Of a stretch of DNA of 64,000 nt, positions 1-8,287 are shown piece after piece. The position numbers and the translations under genes are program-made. This DNA comes from Eubacteriales bacterium (GTDB lineage: Bacteria; Bacillota; Clostridia; Oscillospirales; Acutalibacteraceae), in NCBI GenBank assembly GCA_030533225.1, contig JAUNJO010000004.1:1-64000 (forward strand). Reading direction: 5' to 3'. The notes under the pieces were generated by a model, which ran no database searches, was not told where the DNA came from, and saw only the letters and a program-made list of their open reading frames with translations. How positions within the stretch are numbered: the first letter of the stretch is position 1; every line of letters starts with the position of its first letter.

Positions 1-330
1 AGTACAAATAACCAAAACGGCAGAATGTCCAGATTTGTTTTTACGCAGAAAGATTTTGAAACCGTTCTTGAAGAATTAGGATATAGTGATAGTGTTCATA
101 ATAAAGTTTCTGATAGAAGATCTTCGTGCATCTATAATATAGACGGCTGTGTTATTAAATTTATCAAATTTTTCTGCGATAACAGCTGCGAGGATTGTCC
201 AGAAGATAAAACCTCCTTATGGCTAACCTCAACAGGCCACATTAAGAAATGCTCATACAGAAGTTCTTCTTCACCCGTTAATAATTGGCAGTACAACAGA
301 ATTGCACAAGTGTTAGAAAACTTTGTTTGA
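1..330 (+). CDS. Radical SAM protein, C-terminal fragment (MoaA-like tail), cut by the left edge
   Basis: The frame is open from base 1, so the gene starts outside the window; the first internal ATG is at 25 but has no convincing ribosome site. The last third carries Cys-rich FCDNSCEDC, then WLTSTGHIKKCSYR and the stop. In MoaA-type radical SAM enzymes the C-terminal auxiliary Fe-S cluster is held by a similar pattern, CxxC followed by RLTxDGKLxxCL. That supports a MoaA-like or related radical SAM tail rather than a complete small protein. The substrate cannot be told from this part. It lies just inside a tRNA-Leu attachment scar, so it may be cargo of an integrated element. Confidence is moderate because only about 110 residues are visible. 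Confidence 0.5.
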   Translation, partial: STNNQNGRMSRFVFTQKDFETVLEELGYSDSVHNKVSDRRSSCIYNIDGCVIKFIKFFCDNSCEDCPEDKTSLWLTSTGHIKKCSYRSSSSPVNNWQYNRIAQVLENFV

Positions 331-946
331 TACCATTTCGGAGAAGATCTGACAAAATCTTATGATAACTCTCATTGGGTAAAATATGTGATAATTAAAT
401 CCAAAAATGTATAAAACAAGGGACGGCTTTTTACACCTATACATTTTCAGAAATTTTCCACGGTTAAACCTATCGTCTACCTTTTCAAAGCCACGAAAAT
501 CTAATACGCTCAACAGATAGTATTTTAAGTTATCCTATAACACATCTATAATACTACATTAAAACTTGGCAGACACAATACCTATAAACAAGACGCTGAC
601 TAATTCGAGGATGATTAACTGGCAGACACACATCTATATTGACAACGATATTATATTGAATTACACTTTTTATGAAATAAATCATATATTCAACGTTTTA
701 GTATTTATCGCAATTTTAAGTCTGTTGGCAAACACATCACAATATGTTTTGATAACACCACTCAAATCTAGAATATTTTCAAATGTTATGTGTATGCCAT
801 CAAGATAGATTTCACATCTATCCTTCATAAGACATTTTGTAGATTTAATATGATGTATCCTTAAAAATCTTAAAACCGTGATAAACACTAGTCCTTTGAG
901 ATAATTCTATTGGTGTGACCTAGTAATCTCCAAGGTTGCAAAACCA
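331..946. other. AT-rich gene-free stretch left of the tRNA-Leu scar
   Basis: No reading frame here has a ribosome site, codon pattern or recognisable motif; the short open frames on both strands look random. It contains the pair of TGGCAGACACA repeats listed separately. Its position beside the tRNA remnant suggests the end region of an integrated element. Confidence 0.4.
566..630 (+). repeat. Paired TTGGCAGACACA repeats (copy 1 of an end-like block)
   Basis: TTGGCAGACACA at 566-577 and CTGGCAGACACA at 619-630, 53 bp apart in the same orientation. The same arrangement recurs at 1178-1247. Paired sites spaced about 50 bp apart and ending in CA resemble the multiple transposase-binding sites at the ends of IS21-like or Tn7-like elements. 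The family is not identified. Confidence 0.5.
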
Positions 947-998
947 TTAGGTTCTAGTGTCAACCGATGTGCAGGTTCAAGTCCTGTCGCCCGCACCA
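947..998 (+). pseudogene. 3' half of tRNA-Leu (anticodon UAG), probable attachment-site scar
   Basis: From the anticodon loop onward this reads as the 3' part of a bacterial leucine tRNA: anticodon TAG at 948-950, anticodon stem TCTAG, long variable arm, T-arm GCAGG-TTCAAGT-CCTGT (971-987), acceptor strand CGCCCGC (988-994), discriminator A and encoded CCA (996-998). No 5' half is found: the expected GCGGGCG acceptor strand and D-arm are absent from the preceding bases, and loop position 32 (A at 946) is atypical. A displaced tRNA 3' end is the usual mark of site-specific integration. A tRNA terminator follows directly, so the chromosomal flank is to the right and the element, with the rebuilt tRNA, should lie to the left. 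Confidence 0.75.
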
Positions 999-1005
999 AA
1001 GTTCG

Positions 1006-1035
1006 AAAAAGCCTGATAAAATCAGGCTTTTTCAT
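1006..1035 (+). terminator. Rho-independent terminator of the former tRNA-Leu
   Basis: GCCTGAT-AAA-ATCAGGC (1011-1027) followed by TTTTTCATTTTT, eight bases after the CCA end. It suits the original tRNA transcription unit. Confidence 0.8.
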
Positions 1036-1177
1036 TTTTATGCAGATCTTTGTATTATACTTTAGTCGGATGGTACGCCACCTTATCTAATGTTACCTTA
1101 TGGAAAACAATCTTCAAAAATTCAGTCACTAAATATACAAACACAAATATGTTTTTCTCTCTATCTCTGAATTCCCC

Positions 1178-1247
1178 TTGGCAGACATATCACATTATAG
1201 CCTAATATCATCCCTAAAGAAATCATCAAAATAACATGGCAGACACA
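1178..1247 (+). repeat. Paired TGGCAGACA repeats (copy 2 of the end-like block)
   Basis: TTGGCAGACATA at 1178-1189 and ATGGCAGACACA at 1236-1247, 58 bp apart, repeating the layout at 566-630 (inner copy preceded by CTTGG, outer copy preceded by TAAC). The bases between the repeats do not match between the two blocks. Confidence 0.5.
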
Positions 1248-1272
1248 ACATTTGTTTTTCTGTGTCTGCCAT
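1236..1272. repeat. Perfect 12-bp inverted repeat ATGGCAGACACA / TGTGTCTGCCAT
   Basis: ATGGCAGACACA (1236-1247) and TGTGTCTGCCAT (1261-1272) are exact reverse complements separated by 13 bases. It could be two abutting transposon ends, or a hairpin. The right arm lies 9 bases from the 3' end of the decayed minus-strand frame, as expected for a transposon terminus next to its own gene. Confidence 0.6.
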
Positions 1273-1281
1273 TTACGCAAG

Positions 1282-1578
1282 TTATGACATTCTTAATGAC
1301 TTTCCCTGTTTACCAGTTAGCATTTTCAAAGAAGTTAATATATTCCTCCAATGTGATGTTTTAGATGCAAATCCATTATCTCCAATTCTTGTTAAGAATC
1401 GCTCTCCTCTTTAGGTAAGCGTCTCTTCAATTTCACCCGGTTGTCCTATAAGCCTTTCATACTCCGGCTTTTTAGGTTTCCAAGTAATCTTACCATTCCC
1501 ACCTGCACTGCCCATACCTTTTTCATAAGCAGGCAAAACATATCCCACTGTCTTTTCGAACCCTTGCACGAAACGGAT
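1282..1578 (-). pseudogene. Decayed reading frame of unknown family, probably a mobile-element gene
   Basis: Reading the minus strand from 1578, one frame runs with protein-like composition ([15 protein letters not shown], then KPEYERLIGQPGEIEETLT) to a stop at 1411-1413. It continues in the same frame (RFLTRIGDNGFASKTSHWRN, then SLKMLTGKQGKSLRMS) to a second stop at 1282-1284. No start codon or ribosome site precedes it, and an upstream in-frame stop lies at 1579-1581. I do not recognise the family. The in-frame stop, missing 5' end and adjacent TGGCAGACACA repeats point to the remnant of a transposase or cargo gene. Confidence 0.4.
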
Positions 1579-1592
1579 TTATGTGCTATAAT
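1564..1592 (+). promoter_or_regulatory. Sigma-A-type promoter for rubredoxin
   Basis: TTGCAC (1564-1569), 17-bp spacer, TATAAT (1587-1592), about 120 bp ahead of the rubredoxin start. Confidence 0.65.
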
Positions 1593-1715
1593 TCAGAAGG
1601 CGATTTCCGATTCTACGATGCGGTACATGATGTAGTACACAATGATAAGAAATCAATCAAAAAATCCACCCCTTGCGGTATGGATAAATATCAATCAATA
1701 AAGGAGGAAAAGATT

Positions 1716-1874
1716 ATGAAATATGTTTGCGATGCTTGCGGATATGTCTATGACGAAACAGTCGGCGATCCCGATAACGGTATTGCTCCCGGCACAAAGT
1801 GGGAAGATCTTCCTGAGGACTTTGAATGTCCTCTGTGCGGAGTAGGTAAAGATATGTTCAGCGAAGAAGACTGA
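1716..1874 (+). CDS. Rubredoxin
   Basis: A 52-residue one-iron electron carrier of the anaerobe cytoplasm. Both Cys pairs that hold the iron are present: CDACGYVYD near the N-terminus and [11 protein letters not shown] near the C-terminus, with the family motif [17 protein letters not shown] between them. Length is normal. The start is fixed by AGGAGG at 1702-1707, nine bases before the ATG; a longer upstream frame has no ribosome site. It stands alone between its own promoter and a strong terminator. Rubredoxins usually pass electrons to rubrerythrin, superoxide reductase or flavodiiron proteins in oxidative-stress defence. No such partner is in the window. Confidence 0.96.
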   Translation: MKYVCDACGYVYDETVGDPDNGIAPGTKWEDLPEDFECPLCGVGKDMFSEED

Positions 1875-1880
1875 GAAACG

Positions 1881-1926
1881 AAGGGGTTGTAAAAAAACGA
1901 AAGTTTTTTTACAGCCCCTTTCTTCT
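1881..1926 (+). terminator. Rho-independent terminator after rubredoxin
   Basis: AAGGGG-TTGTAAAAAAAC paired with GTTTTTTTACAG-CCCCTT around a GAAA loop, then TCTTCTTTT, beginning six bases after the stop codon. Confidence 0.85.
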
Positions 1927-2222
1927 TTTATATGATTGGTTTTGCGGCAAATCCGGAAGCTCTTTCCGCTAAGCCTCTTGCGTTTTACTGTTTTTCCCAA
2001 ATAAGCATTGAACCGTCAATGATTTCCTGCTCTCTTCGCTGCACACACCGTCGAGGTGCAGCGGCAATAAATCTCTTATTAGCACAAAAGAAAGACGATT
2101 TCCACTTTATAGTGATTAAACAGTAAAAATCGGCAATTTTTTGTATATGCTTTTTCCGGGGGTTACATTGTGGGGGTGAAGCCCTTATTCTATGTCATTT
2201 TGAGCACAAAGCAAAAACAAAA
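1927..2222. other. Gene-free stretch
   Basis: No supported gene. An 8-bp inverted repeat CGCTGCAC/GTGCAGCG lies at 2037-2063 with an 11-base loop but no T-run, so its role is unclear. A 64-codon frame at 1932-2126 has no ribosome site. Confidence 0.4.
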
Positions 2223-2224
2223 AA

Positions 2225-2270
2225 ATAAAAGAAGCACTCCTGATTCAAAGATGAGGAATGCTTCTTTTTC
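2225..2270 (-). terminator. Terminator of the purC-to-amidase operon (bidirectional form)
   Basis: GAAGCACTCC (2231-2240) pairs with GGAATGCTTC (2255-2264). Read on the minus strand the hairpin is followed by TTTTATTTTT, about 60 bases after the amidase stop. It has T-runs on both sides and could stop transcription either way. Confidence 0.75.
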
Positions 2271-2331
2271 GTTACTATCTATTTTTCATAAATCCAACGC
2301 TTCCTTTTTGAAGCATGAACACAGGCTTCAT

Positions 2332-3117
2332 TCAGATGCGGTATAAATCCTCCCGTCTGTCACGAAAAACGGGAATATTCTCACGAATTTCAGAGATTAC
2401 ACCCATGTCGCATTCTGAGGTGATTATCTGTTCCGTTTCGCCCGCTTTTGCAAGAATATCGCCCAAGGGGTTTATTATAACCGAATTGCCGCCGAAAACG
2501 GTATCATCGGCAACACCGCAGGAATTACAGCAAACCACATACATCTGGTTTTCTATAGCCCGAGCCGTAGTCAGCGTATGCAGATGGAAAGTGCGTGTTT
2601 CGGGCCACTGGGAAACAACAAAGAGCATATCAAGCCCCGAAAGCGCAAGGGTGCGGATAAGCTCGGGAAAACGCAGGTCATAACAGATAATAACCGAACA
2701 CCGAACACCGTCCAAAGTAAAGCGGCACAGGTGATTTCCTTTGGTGAAATAGGTATCCTCCCCCATAGGAGTGAACAGATGGGTTTTATCGTACTGCGCA
2801 ACACACTCTCCCCTGCGGTCAAAGACGCAGGCGGTGTTGTAAACTCTGTTTTCTCTGACATTCGAAACCGAACCTGCCACAATGTTTACACCGTATTCTC
2901 TTGCAAGGCTCCCTATTGTTTCTTTTACTTCTACTGAATTGCCGCAGGATAAATCCGCAAGATTATCTTTTGGAAAAAAGCCTGTGTTCCAGGTTTCGGG
3001 CAGAACCAACACATCGGGATTTTCCTTCATTGCTTTTGCAATAAGCTGTTTTGCCTTGGAGAAGTTATCATCGGGATTGCCCAATTTCATATTCATTTGC
3101 AGGCAGGAAACCTTCAT
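2332..3117 (-). CDS. Carbon-nitrogen hydrolase (nitrilase-superfamily amidase, omega-amidase-like)
   Basis: A 261-residue cytosolic amidase. The Glu-Lys-Cys triad is visible: E41 in LPETWNTGF, K111 in YDKTHLF and C145 in IICYDLRFPE. The ICYDLRFPE form, and the lack of extra domains, fit the small-amidase branch that includes omega-amidase (2-oxoglutaramate or 2-oxosuccinamate to the oxoacid plus ammonia). The exact substrate is inference. It is the last gene of the eleven-gene operon, 4 bp after dapL. An omega-amidase would recycle the ketoacid left by glutamine transamination, which fits an operon full of glutamine- and glutamate-using enzymes. The ATG is preceded by a purine-rich site overlapping the dapL end. 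Confidence 0.85.
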   Translation of the reverse strand: MKVSCLQMNMKLGNPDDNFSKAKQLIAKAMKENPDVLVLPETWNTGFFPKDNLADLSCGNSVEVKETIGSLAREYGVNIVAGSVSNVRENRVYNTACVFDRRGECVAQYDKTHLFTPMGEDTYFTKGNHLCRFTLDGVRCSVIICYDLRFPELIRTLALSGLDMLFVVSQWPETRTFHLHTLTTARAIENQMYVVCCNSCGVADDTVFGGNSVIINPLGDILAKAGETEQIITSECDMGVISEIRENIPVFRDRREDLYRI

Positions 3118-3121
3118 ACGC

Positions 3122-4312
3122 TTACTCCTTTTTCAGCAGTTTGCATAGACGGTTTGCGGCCTCCTTGGTCTCTTCCCTGTTGCCGAAGGTAGAAAACCTG
3201 AAATAGCCTTTTCCGCAAGCGCCGAAGCCGTCACCGGGAATACCGACCACCTGAATTTCATTGAGCAGATAGTCAAAGAATTCCCAGCCGCTCATACCGT
3301 CGGGACACTTCATCCAGATGTACGGAGAGTTCTTGCCGCCGCAATACCAAATGCCTGCTGTATTGAGAGCCTCCATAAAATATGAGGCATTTTCCTTATA
3401 AACGCTTAAGTTTTCGCGAATTTGCTTCTGTCCCTCGGGGGTAAACACAGCCACAGCGCCTTTTTGGAGAATGTAGGAAACGCCGTTTGTTCGGGTTTCG
3501 CGGTTGCGTGACCACATTTCGTTCAGGTTCATTTCTTCTCTCACAAGATTTTTCGGCACAACCGTGTATCCAAGTCTTGTTCCGGTGAAGCCTGCGGTTT
3601 TGGAGAGTGAACAAATCTCAACAGCGCAGGTGTCTGCACCCTCAATTTCATATATGCTGTGAGGGACATCCTCATCTTCAATAAATATTTCGTACGCGGC
3701 ATCGTAGAGAATTACTGCACCGATGCTGTTTGCGAAATCCACCCATTCCTTAAGTCCCTGACGGCTGAATGCCGCACCTGTGGGATTGTTGGGTGAGCAG
3801 ATATAAATAATATCGGCTTTTGCATCTTGGCAGGGCCTCGGCAAGAATCCGTTTTCCTCACCTGAGTTCAGGTGAATTACCTTTCTTCCTGCGAGGATAT
3901 TGGTATCCACATACTCAGGATAGGCCGGTTCAATAACCAAGACGCTGTTGTCCCTGTCAAAAAGCTCCAGAATATCTCCCAAGTCGTCGCAGGCGCCGCT
4001 TGAGACAAAGATTTCGTTTTTGTCAACTTCTGCGCCCATGGTTTTGTAGTATTCGGAAATTGCTTCCCGAAGCTCATAAGCACCCACTTCAGGCATATAA
4101 CCGTGGAAGGTGCTTGCGTCTCCCTGGTCATCAACCGCCTTGTGCAAAGCGTCAATTACAGCTTTGCAAAGGGGCAGGGAAACATCCCCGACACCCATTC
4201 TGTAAACCTTTTTGTCAGGATGCTTTTCGAGATATTCATTGGTCTTACGGTAAATTGTATTGAACAGATATGTGTCTTTCAAATCGGCATATCTTTTGTT
4301 GGGCTTTAGCAT
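3122..4312 (-). CDS. dapL: LL-diaminopimelate aminotransferase DapL
   Basis: A 396-residue fold-type I PLP aminotransferase that converts tetrahydrodipicolinate plus glutamate directly to LL-diaminopimelate, the one-step route to lysine and peptidoglycan precursor. Family features: the GVGDVSLPL opening, the substrate-loop motif SSGACDDLGD, SPNNPTGA, and the PLP lysine K238 in SLSKTAGFTGTRLGY. Length is normal for DapL. It overlaps the 3' end of dapF by 7 bp and has its own AAGGAG site; the next pathway enzyme, DapF, is encoded immediately upstream. Its presence implies no need for the succinylase or acetylase branches. Confidence 0.96.
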   Translation of the reverse strand: MLKPNKRYADLKDTYLFNTIYRKTNEYLEKHPDKKVYRMGVGDVSLPLCKAVIDALHKAVDDQGDASTFHGYMPEVGAYELREAISEYYKTMGAEVDKNEIFVSSGACDDLGDILELFDRDNSVLVIEPAYPEYVDTNILAGRKVIHLNSGEENGFLPRPCQDAKADIIYICSPNNPTGAAFSRQGLKEWVDFANSIGAVILYDAAYEIFIEDEDVPHSIYEIEGADTCAVEICSLSKTAGFTGTRLGYTVVPKNLVREEMNLNEMWSRNRETRTNGVSYILQKGAVAVFTPEGQKQIRENLSVYKENASYFMEALNTAGIWYCGGKNSPYIWMKCPDGMSGWEFFDYLLNEIQVVGIPGDGFGACGKGYFRFSTFGNREETKEAANRLCKLLKKE

Positions 4313-5100
4313 ATATCAGTATCTCCTTCATATACGGTTTTTGCAGGTCCGGTCATGGTAACGGTATTATCGAAATCCACCTGAATTTTTAGGATTCCTC
4401 CGTCAAGATGAACGGAAACAGGGGTTTCTCTTTCGCAAACACCTTTGGAAATTGCCGCCGAAACGACTGCGCAGGCGCCTGTGCCGCATGCCATGGTGAT
4501 ACCGCTTCCCCGTTCCCAAACACGCATCCGCAGTTCTTTTTCGGAGATAACCTGCACAAATTCAACATTGACTCCCTCGGGAAAATCCCCGTGGTGCTCA
4601 AGTGCCGGGCCTACCTCCGAAACGGGGGCTTTTTCGATATCGTCAACAAAGATAACTGCATGAGGATTGCCCACGGAAACGGGAATACATGTAATCTCTC
4701 TGCCGCAAACGGTCATGGTTTTTTCCTCTTCGGGTATTGCCGTTCCCATATTGACGGCAACGGATTTAACCTTTTCGCTGCTCACCTGCAAATCGAGATA
4801 TTTTATTCCCGAAAGAGTTTCGATTTTCAGGTGTTTTTTATCGGTGTATCCCTTGTCGTAAACATATTTACCCACACAGCGGATACCGTTGCCGCACATT
4901 TTCGCTTCGCTTCCGTCTGCGTTGAAAACTCTCATTTTGAAATCCGCAATTTTGGAAGGGCAGATATAAATCATGCCGTCGCTGCCGGCTCCGAAATGCC
5001 TGTCGGACAGTTTTCGGGAAAGTTCTTCTATATTCTGCGGCACTTCTCCGTACACATAGAGATAGTCATTTCCCAGCCCGTGCATTTTTGTGAATTTCAT
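4306..5100 (-). CDS. dapF: Diaminopimelate epimerase DapF
   Basis: A 264-residue PLP-independent epimerase converting LL- to meso-diaminopimelate for lysine and cell-wall synthesis. The two catalytic cysteines are C69 in MCGNGIRC and C205 in ACGTGACA. The start at 5100 gives the canonical KFTKMHGLGND opening and sits 6 bases after GGAGGGA; an upstream in-frame ATG at 5115 lies inside carB and lacks a site. The carB stop and this ATG are separated by one base, so translation is probably coupled. It pairs with dapL downstream as a two-gene DAP module inside a nucleotide operon. Confidence 0.96.
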   Translation of the reverse strand: MKFTKMHGLGNDYLYVYGEVPQNIEELSRKLSDRHFGAGSDGMIYICPSKIADFKMRVFNADGSEAKMCGNGIRCVGKYVYDKGYTDKKHLKIETLSGIKYLDLQVSSEKVKSVAVNMGTAIPEEEKTMTVCGREITCIPVSVGNPHAVIFVDDIEKAPVSEVGPALEHHGDFPEGVNVEFVQVISEKELRMRVWERGSGITMACGTGACAVVSAAISKGVCERETPVSVHLDGGILKIQVDFDNTVTMTGPAKTVYEGDTDIC

Positions 5101-5101
5101 C

Positions 5102-8100
5102 TTATCCCTCCGCATCTATGGTAGATATTCCTATGGTTGTTTCTTCCAAAACCTTAAGAAGCACCCTGACAGTATCAAGACTTGTCAGCATGGTGATATT
5201 GTTCTGAGTAGCACATCGGCGAATTGCCACACCGTCCTCATAGTGCACGCCTGACAGAATCGCTCTTGTGCAGATAACATAGCTTACATATCCTGCTCTT
5301 ATTGAATCGAGGATTTCTTCGCTTCCTTCGGACAGTTTACGGCGCAAACGGGTACGGATACCGTTTTCCTTGAGGAAAACCGCTGTACCCACGGTAGCTT
5401 CGATATTAAATCCCAGATTGTAGAATTTTCTCACCAAGGGCAGGGCTTCTTCCTTGTCCTCATCCGCAAGGGTAACGAGAAGCGTGCCGTAGTTCTGCAC
5501 CTTCATACCGCTTGCAATCATTGCCTTATACATTGCTCGGGGCAGGGTCTTATCGTAGCCGATAGCCTCTCCCGTGGATTTCATTTCGGGGGACAGATAG
5601 GAGTCCATACCGTGAAGTTTTGAGAAAGAAAACGCAGGTGCTTTTACATAGAAGCGCTCTCTCTCCTTGGGGTAAACCTCCTCTATTCCCTGTTCTCTGA
5701 GGCTCTTTCCGAGAATTACAAGTGTCGCAATATCAGCAAGGCTGTAGCCTGTTGCTTTCGAGAGGAAAGGTACTGTTCGTGAAGAACGGGGATTCACCTC
5801 GATAATGTAAACATCCTCGTTTTCATCAACGATGAACTGAATATTATATAGGCCGATAATGCCAATGGCGACACCCAGTTTTTTGGTGTAATCAATAATT
5901 GTGTCCTTGACCTTCTGAGAGATACTGAAAGAGGGATACACGCTGATAGAGTCGCCTGAATGGACACCGGTGCGTTCAACAAGCTCCATAATGCCGGGGA
6001 TAAACACATCCTTGCCGTCGCAGACTGCGTCTACCTCCACCTCTTTGCCTCGCAGGTATTTATCCACCAACACGGGCTTATCCTCGTCAATCTCAACTGC
6101 GGTTTTGAGGTAGTGCTTAAGCGCCTGAGGCTTTGCCACAATCTGCATTGCTCTGCCTCCCAACACAAAGGAAGGACGCACAAGCACAGGATAGCCGATT
6201 TCTTCTGCGGCTTTAAGACCTGCTTCAATGCTTGTCACAGCTCTGCCTTTAGGCTGAGGAATGGAGAGACTATGGAGGAGTTTTTCAAAGGAATCTCGGT
6301 TTTCCGCCTTATCAATGGCATCCTTATCCGTACCGATGATATTCACACCAAGCCCTGCCAAAGGCTCTGCGAGGTTTATAGCCGTTTGACCGCCCAAGGT
6401 AGCAATAACGCCAAAGGGCTTCTCCATATCAATTATGTTCATTACATCTTCCACACACAAGGGTTCGAAATAAAGCTTATCCGAGCAGGTGTAGTCGGTG
6501 GAAACGGTTTCGGGGTTGTTGTTGATGATAATTGCCTCGTAGCCTGCCTTCTTGATGGTTTTTACGGCATGAACTGTAGAGTAGTCGAACTCGACACCCT
6601 GACCGATACGGATAGGTCCTGAGCCTAATACAATTACCTTTTTCTTATGGGAGATTATTGATTCGTTTTCATCTGCGTAGGTTGAATAGAAATACGGAAT
6701 GTAGCTCTCAAACTCCGAAGCACAGGTGTCAATCATCTTGTAAACAGGACTGATACCCAATTCTTTACGCAGTTTTCTCACATCGTTTTCTTCGTCTCCC
6801 CAAATTTTTGCAATACATTCATCCGAAAATCCCATGCTTTTGGCGGCTCTCAGAGTTTTTGCGTCATGAGGAGCCTTCTCAAGCTCTTTCTCCATATCTA
6901 CGATATTTTTAAGCTTACGGATAAAGAACAAATCTATTTTTGTCTTTTTATGGATAAGTTCCGGGGATATATCCCTTCTGAGCAACTCCGCTATGGCATA
7001 AATGCGGTCATCAGTACCTATCTCAATATAAGAAATCAGGAAGTCTGTTTCTTCACCGTCAAACTTTTTGTGATGCAGGTGATGAAGTCCTATTTCAAGG
7101 GAACGGATACCTTTAAGCAGACTTTCCTCAAAGTTTCTGCCGATGCTCATTACCTCACCCGTTGCCTTCATCTGGGTGGAAAGTGAGTTGTTGGCATCGG
7201 TGAATTTATCAAAGGGAAAACGGGGCATTTTGCACACAACATAGTCAAGTGTCGGCTCAAAGGAGGCAGGGGTATTTGCAATTCTTATTTCGTCAAGGGT
7301 CATGCCCACGCCGATTTTCGCAGATACTCTCGCTATGGGATATCCGCTTGCTTTTGAGGCAAGTGCCGAAGAACGGGAAACCCGGGGATTTACCTCAATG
7401 AGATAATACTGAAATGAGTTGGGGTCCAGCGCAAACTGCACATTACATCCGCCCTCAATACCTAAGGCTCGGATGATTTTGAGGGCGCTGTTTCTGAGCA
7501 TGTGATACTCTTTATTTGTGAGCGTCTGTGAGGGACAGACAACAACGGAGTCGCCGGTATGAATACCTACCGGGTCGAGATTTTCCATATTACATACGGT
7601 GATGGCGGTGTCGTTTGAATCCCTGATAACTTCATATTCGATTTCCTTGTAGCCCTTGATGCTTTTTTCTATAAGCACCTGATTTACAGGTGACAAAGAC
7701 AGGGCGTTTTTCATAAGCGGCAAAAACTCTTCCTCGTTGTCGGCAAAGCCGCCGCCTGTGCCGCCTAAAGTAAATGCAGGACGAAGCACCACCGGGAAGC
7801 CTATTTCATTAGCCACTTTCAGTCCGTCTTCAACGGAGGTTGCAATATCCGAGGGCAGAACAGGCTCGCCAAGCTCCTCGCAAAGCTCCTTGAAAAGTTC
7901 TCTGTCCTCGGCTCTTTCGATACTCTTTGAGGGGGTACCCAGCAGCTCTACGCCGCATTCGGCAAGAACGCCCTTTTTCTCAAGCTGCATGGCAAGGTTG
8001 AGTCCTGTCTGACCGCCGATACCGGGAAGAATGGCATCGGGGCGTTCATGACGGACAATTTTTGATATATATTCCAAGGTAAGCGGTTCCATATACACCT

Positions 8101-8287
8101 TATCCGCAACCGAGGTATCAGTCATAATGGTTGCAGGGTTGGAGTTACAGAGCACTACCTCATAGCCTTCTTCTTTAAGCGCCAGACAGGCCTGGGTTCC
8201 CGCATAGTCGAACTCGGCTGCCTGACCGATGACGATAGGACCGGAGCCAATGACTAATACTTTGTTTATATCTGTTCTCTTAGGCAT
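5102..8287 (-). CDS. carB: Carbamoyl-phosphate synthase large subunit CarB (copy 1, paired with CarA)
   Basis: A 1061-residue synthetase making carbamoyl phosphate from bicarbonate, two ATP and ammonia channelled from CarA. It has the full duplicated ATP-grasp layout: [20 protein letters not shown] opens the first half, [20 protein letters not shown] the second, each with a GGQTG/GGQTA nucleotide loop and a VNPRxSRS/T metal motif. The MGS-like allosteric domain is the last 140 or so residues. It overlaps carA by 8 bp. A close paralogue lies in the pyr operon at 52577-55753. This copy belongs to the nitrogen-spending operon behind purC, so it may supply arginine or general carbamoyl phosphate. 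Confidence 0.97.
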   Translation of the reverse strand: MPKRTDINKVLVIGSGPIVIGQAAEFDYAGTQACLALKEEGYEVVLCNSNPATIMTDTSVADKVYMEPLTLEYISKIVRHERPDAILPGIGGQTGLNLAMQLEKKGVLAECGVELLGTPSKSIERAEDRELFKELCEELGEPVLPSDIATSVEDGLKVANEIGFPVVLRPAFTLGGTGGGFADNEEEFLPLMKNALSLSPVNQVLIEKSIKGYKEIEYEVIRDSNDTAITVCNMENLDPVGIHTGDSVVVCPSQTLTNKEYHMLRNSALKIIRALGIEGGCNVQFALDPNSFQYYLIEVNPRVSRSSALASKASGYPIARVSAKIGVGMTLDEIRIANTPASFEPTLDYVVCKMPRFPFDKFTDANNSLSTQMKATGEVMSIGRNFEESLLKGIRSLEIGLHHLHHKKFDGEETDFLISYIEIGTDDRIYAIAELLRRDISPELIHKKTKIDLFFIRKLKNIVDMEKELEKAPHDAKTLRAAKSMGFSDECIAKIWGDEENDVRKLRKELGISPVYKMIDTCASEFESYIPYFYSTYADENESIISHKKKVIVLGSGPIRIGQGVEFDYSTVHAVKTIKKAGYEAIIINNNPETVSTDYTCSDKLYFEPLCVEDVMNIIDMEKPFGVIATLGGQTAINLAEPLAGLGVNIIGTDKDAIDKAENRDSFEKLLHSLSIPQPKGRAVTSIEAGLKAAEEIGYPVLVRPSFVLGGRAMQIVAKPQALKHYLKTAVEIDEDKPVLVDKYLRGKEVEVDAVCDGKDVFIPGIMELVERTGVHSGDSISVYPSFSISQKVKDTIIDYTKKLGVAIGIIGLYNIQFIVDENEDVYIIEVNPRSSRTVPFLSKATGYSLADIATLVILGKSLREQGIEEVYPKERERFYVKAPAFSFSKLHGMDSYLSPEMKSTGEAIGYDKTLPRAMYKAMIASGMKVQNYGTLLVTLADEDKEEALPLVRKFYNLGFNIEATVGTAVFLKENGIRTRLRRKLSEGSEEILDSIRAGYVSYVICTRAILSGVHYEDGVAIRRCATQNNITMLTSLDTVRVLLKVLEETTIGISTIDAEG

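Noticed and set aside
313..888. Overlapping short reading frames at 313-513, 566-808 and 682-888.
   Set aside because: None has a ribosome site, and codon use and composition look random for AT-rich DNA.
860..998. tRNA-Leu interrupted in the anticodon loop by a group I intron, as in cyanobacteria.
   Set aside because: No 5' exon is found anywhere in 1-946, and the base before the 3' part is not the terminal G of a group I intron.
566..1247. TTGGCAGACRC also resembles the D-arm of bacterial tRNA-Leu, so the repeats might be tRNA 5' fragments.
   Set aside because: The flanking bases show no acceptor strand or anticodon stem, and spacing to the 3' fragment does not fit one tRNA. The paired, evenly spaced layout fits transposon-end sites better.
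1441..1635. 64-codon plus-strand frame ahead of rubredoxin.
   Set aside because: It overlaps the rubredoxin promoter and is antisense to the decayed frame, with no start signal.
4408..5124. 238-codon plus-strand frame opposite dapF, and similar long antisense frames opposite carB, hisR-hisZ and the glutamate synthase genes.
   Set aside because: They are antisense shadows of strongly conserved enzymes and lack ribosome sites.
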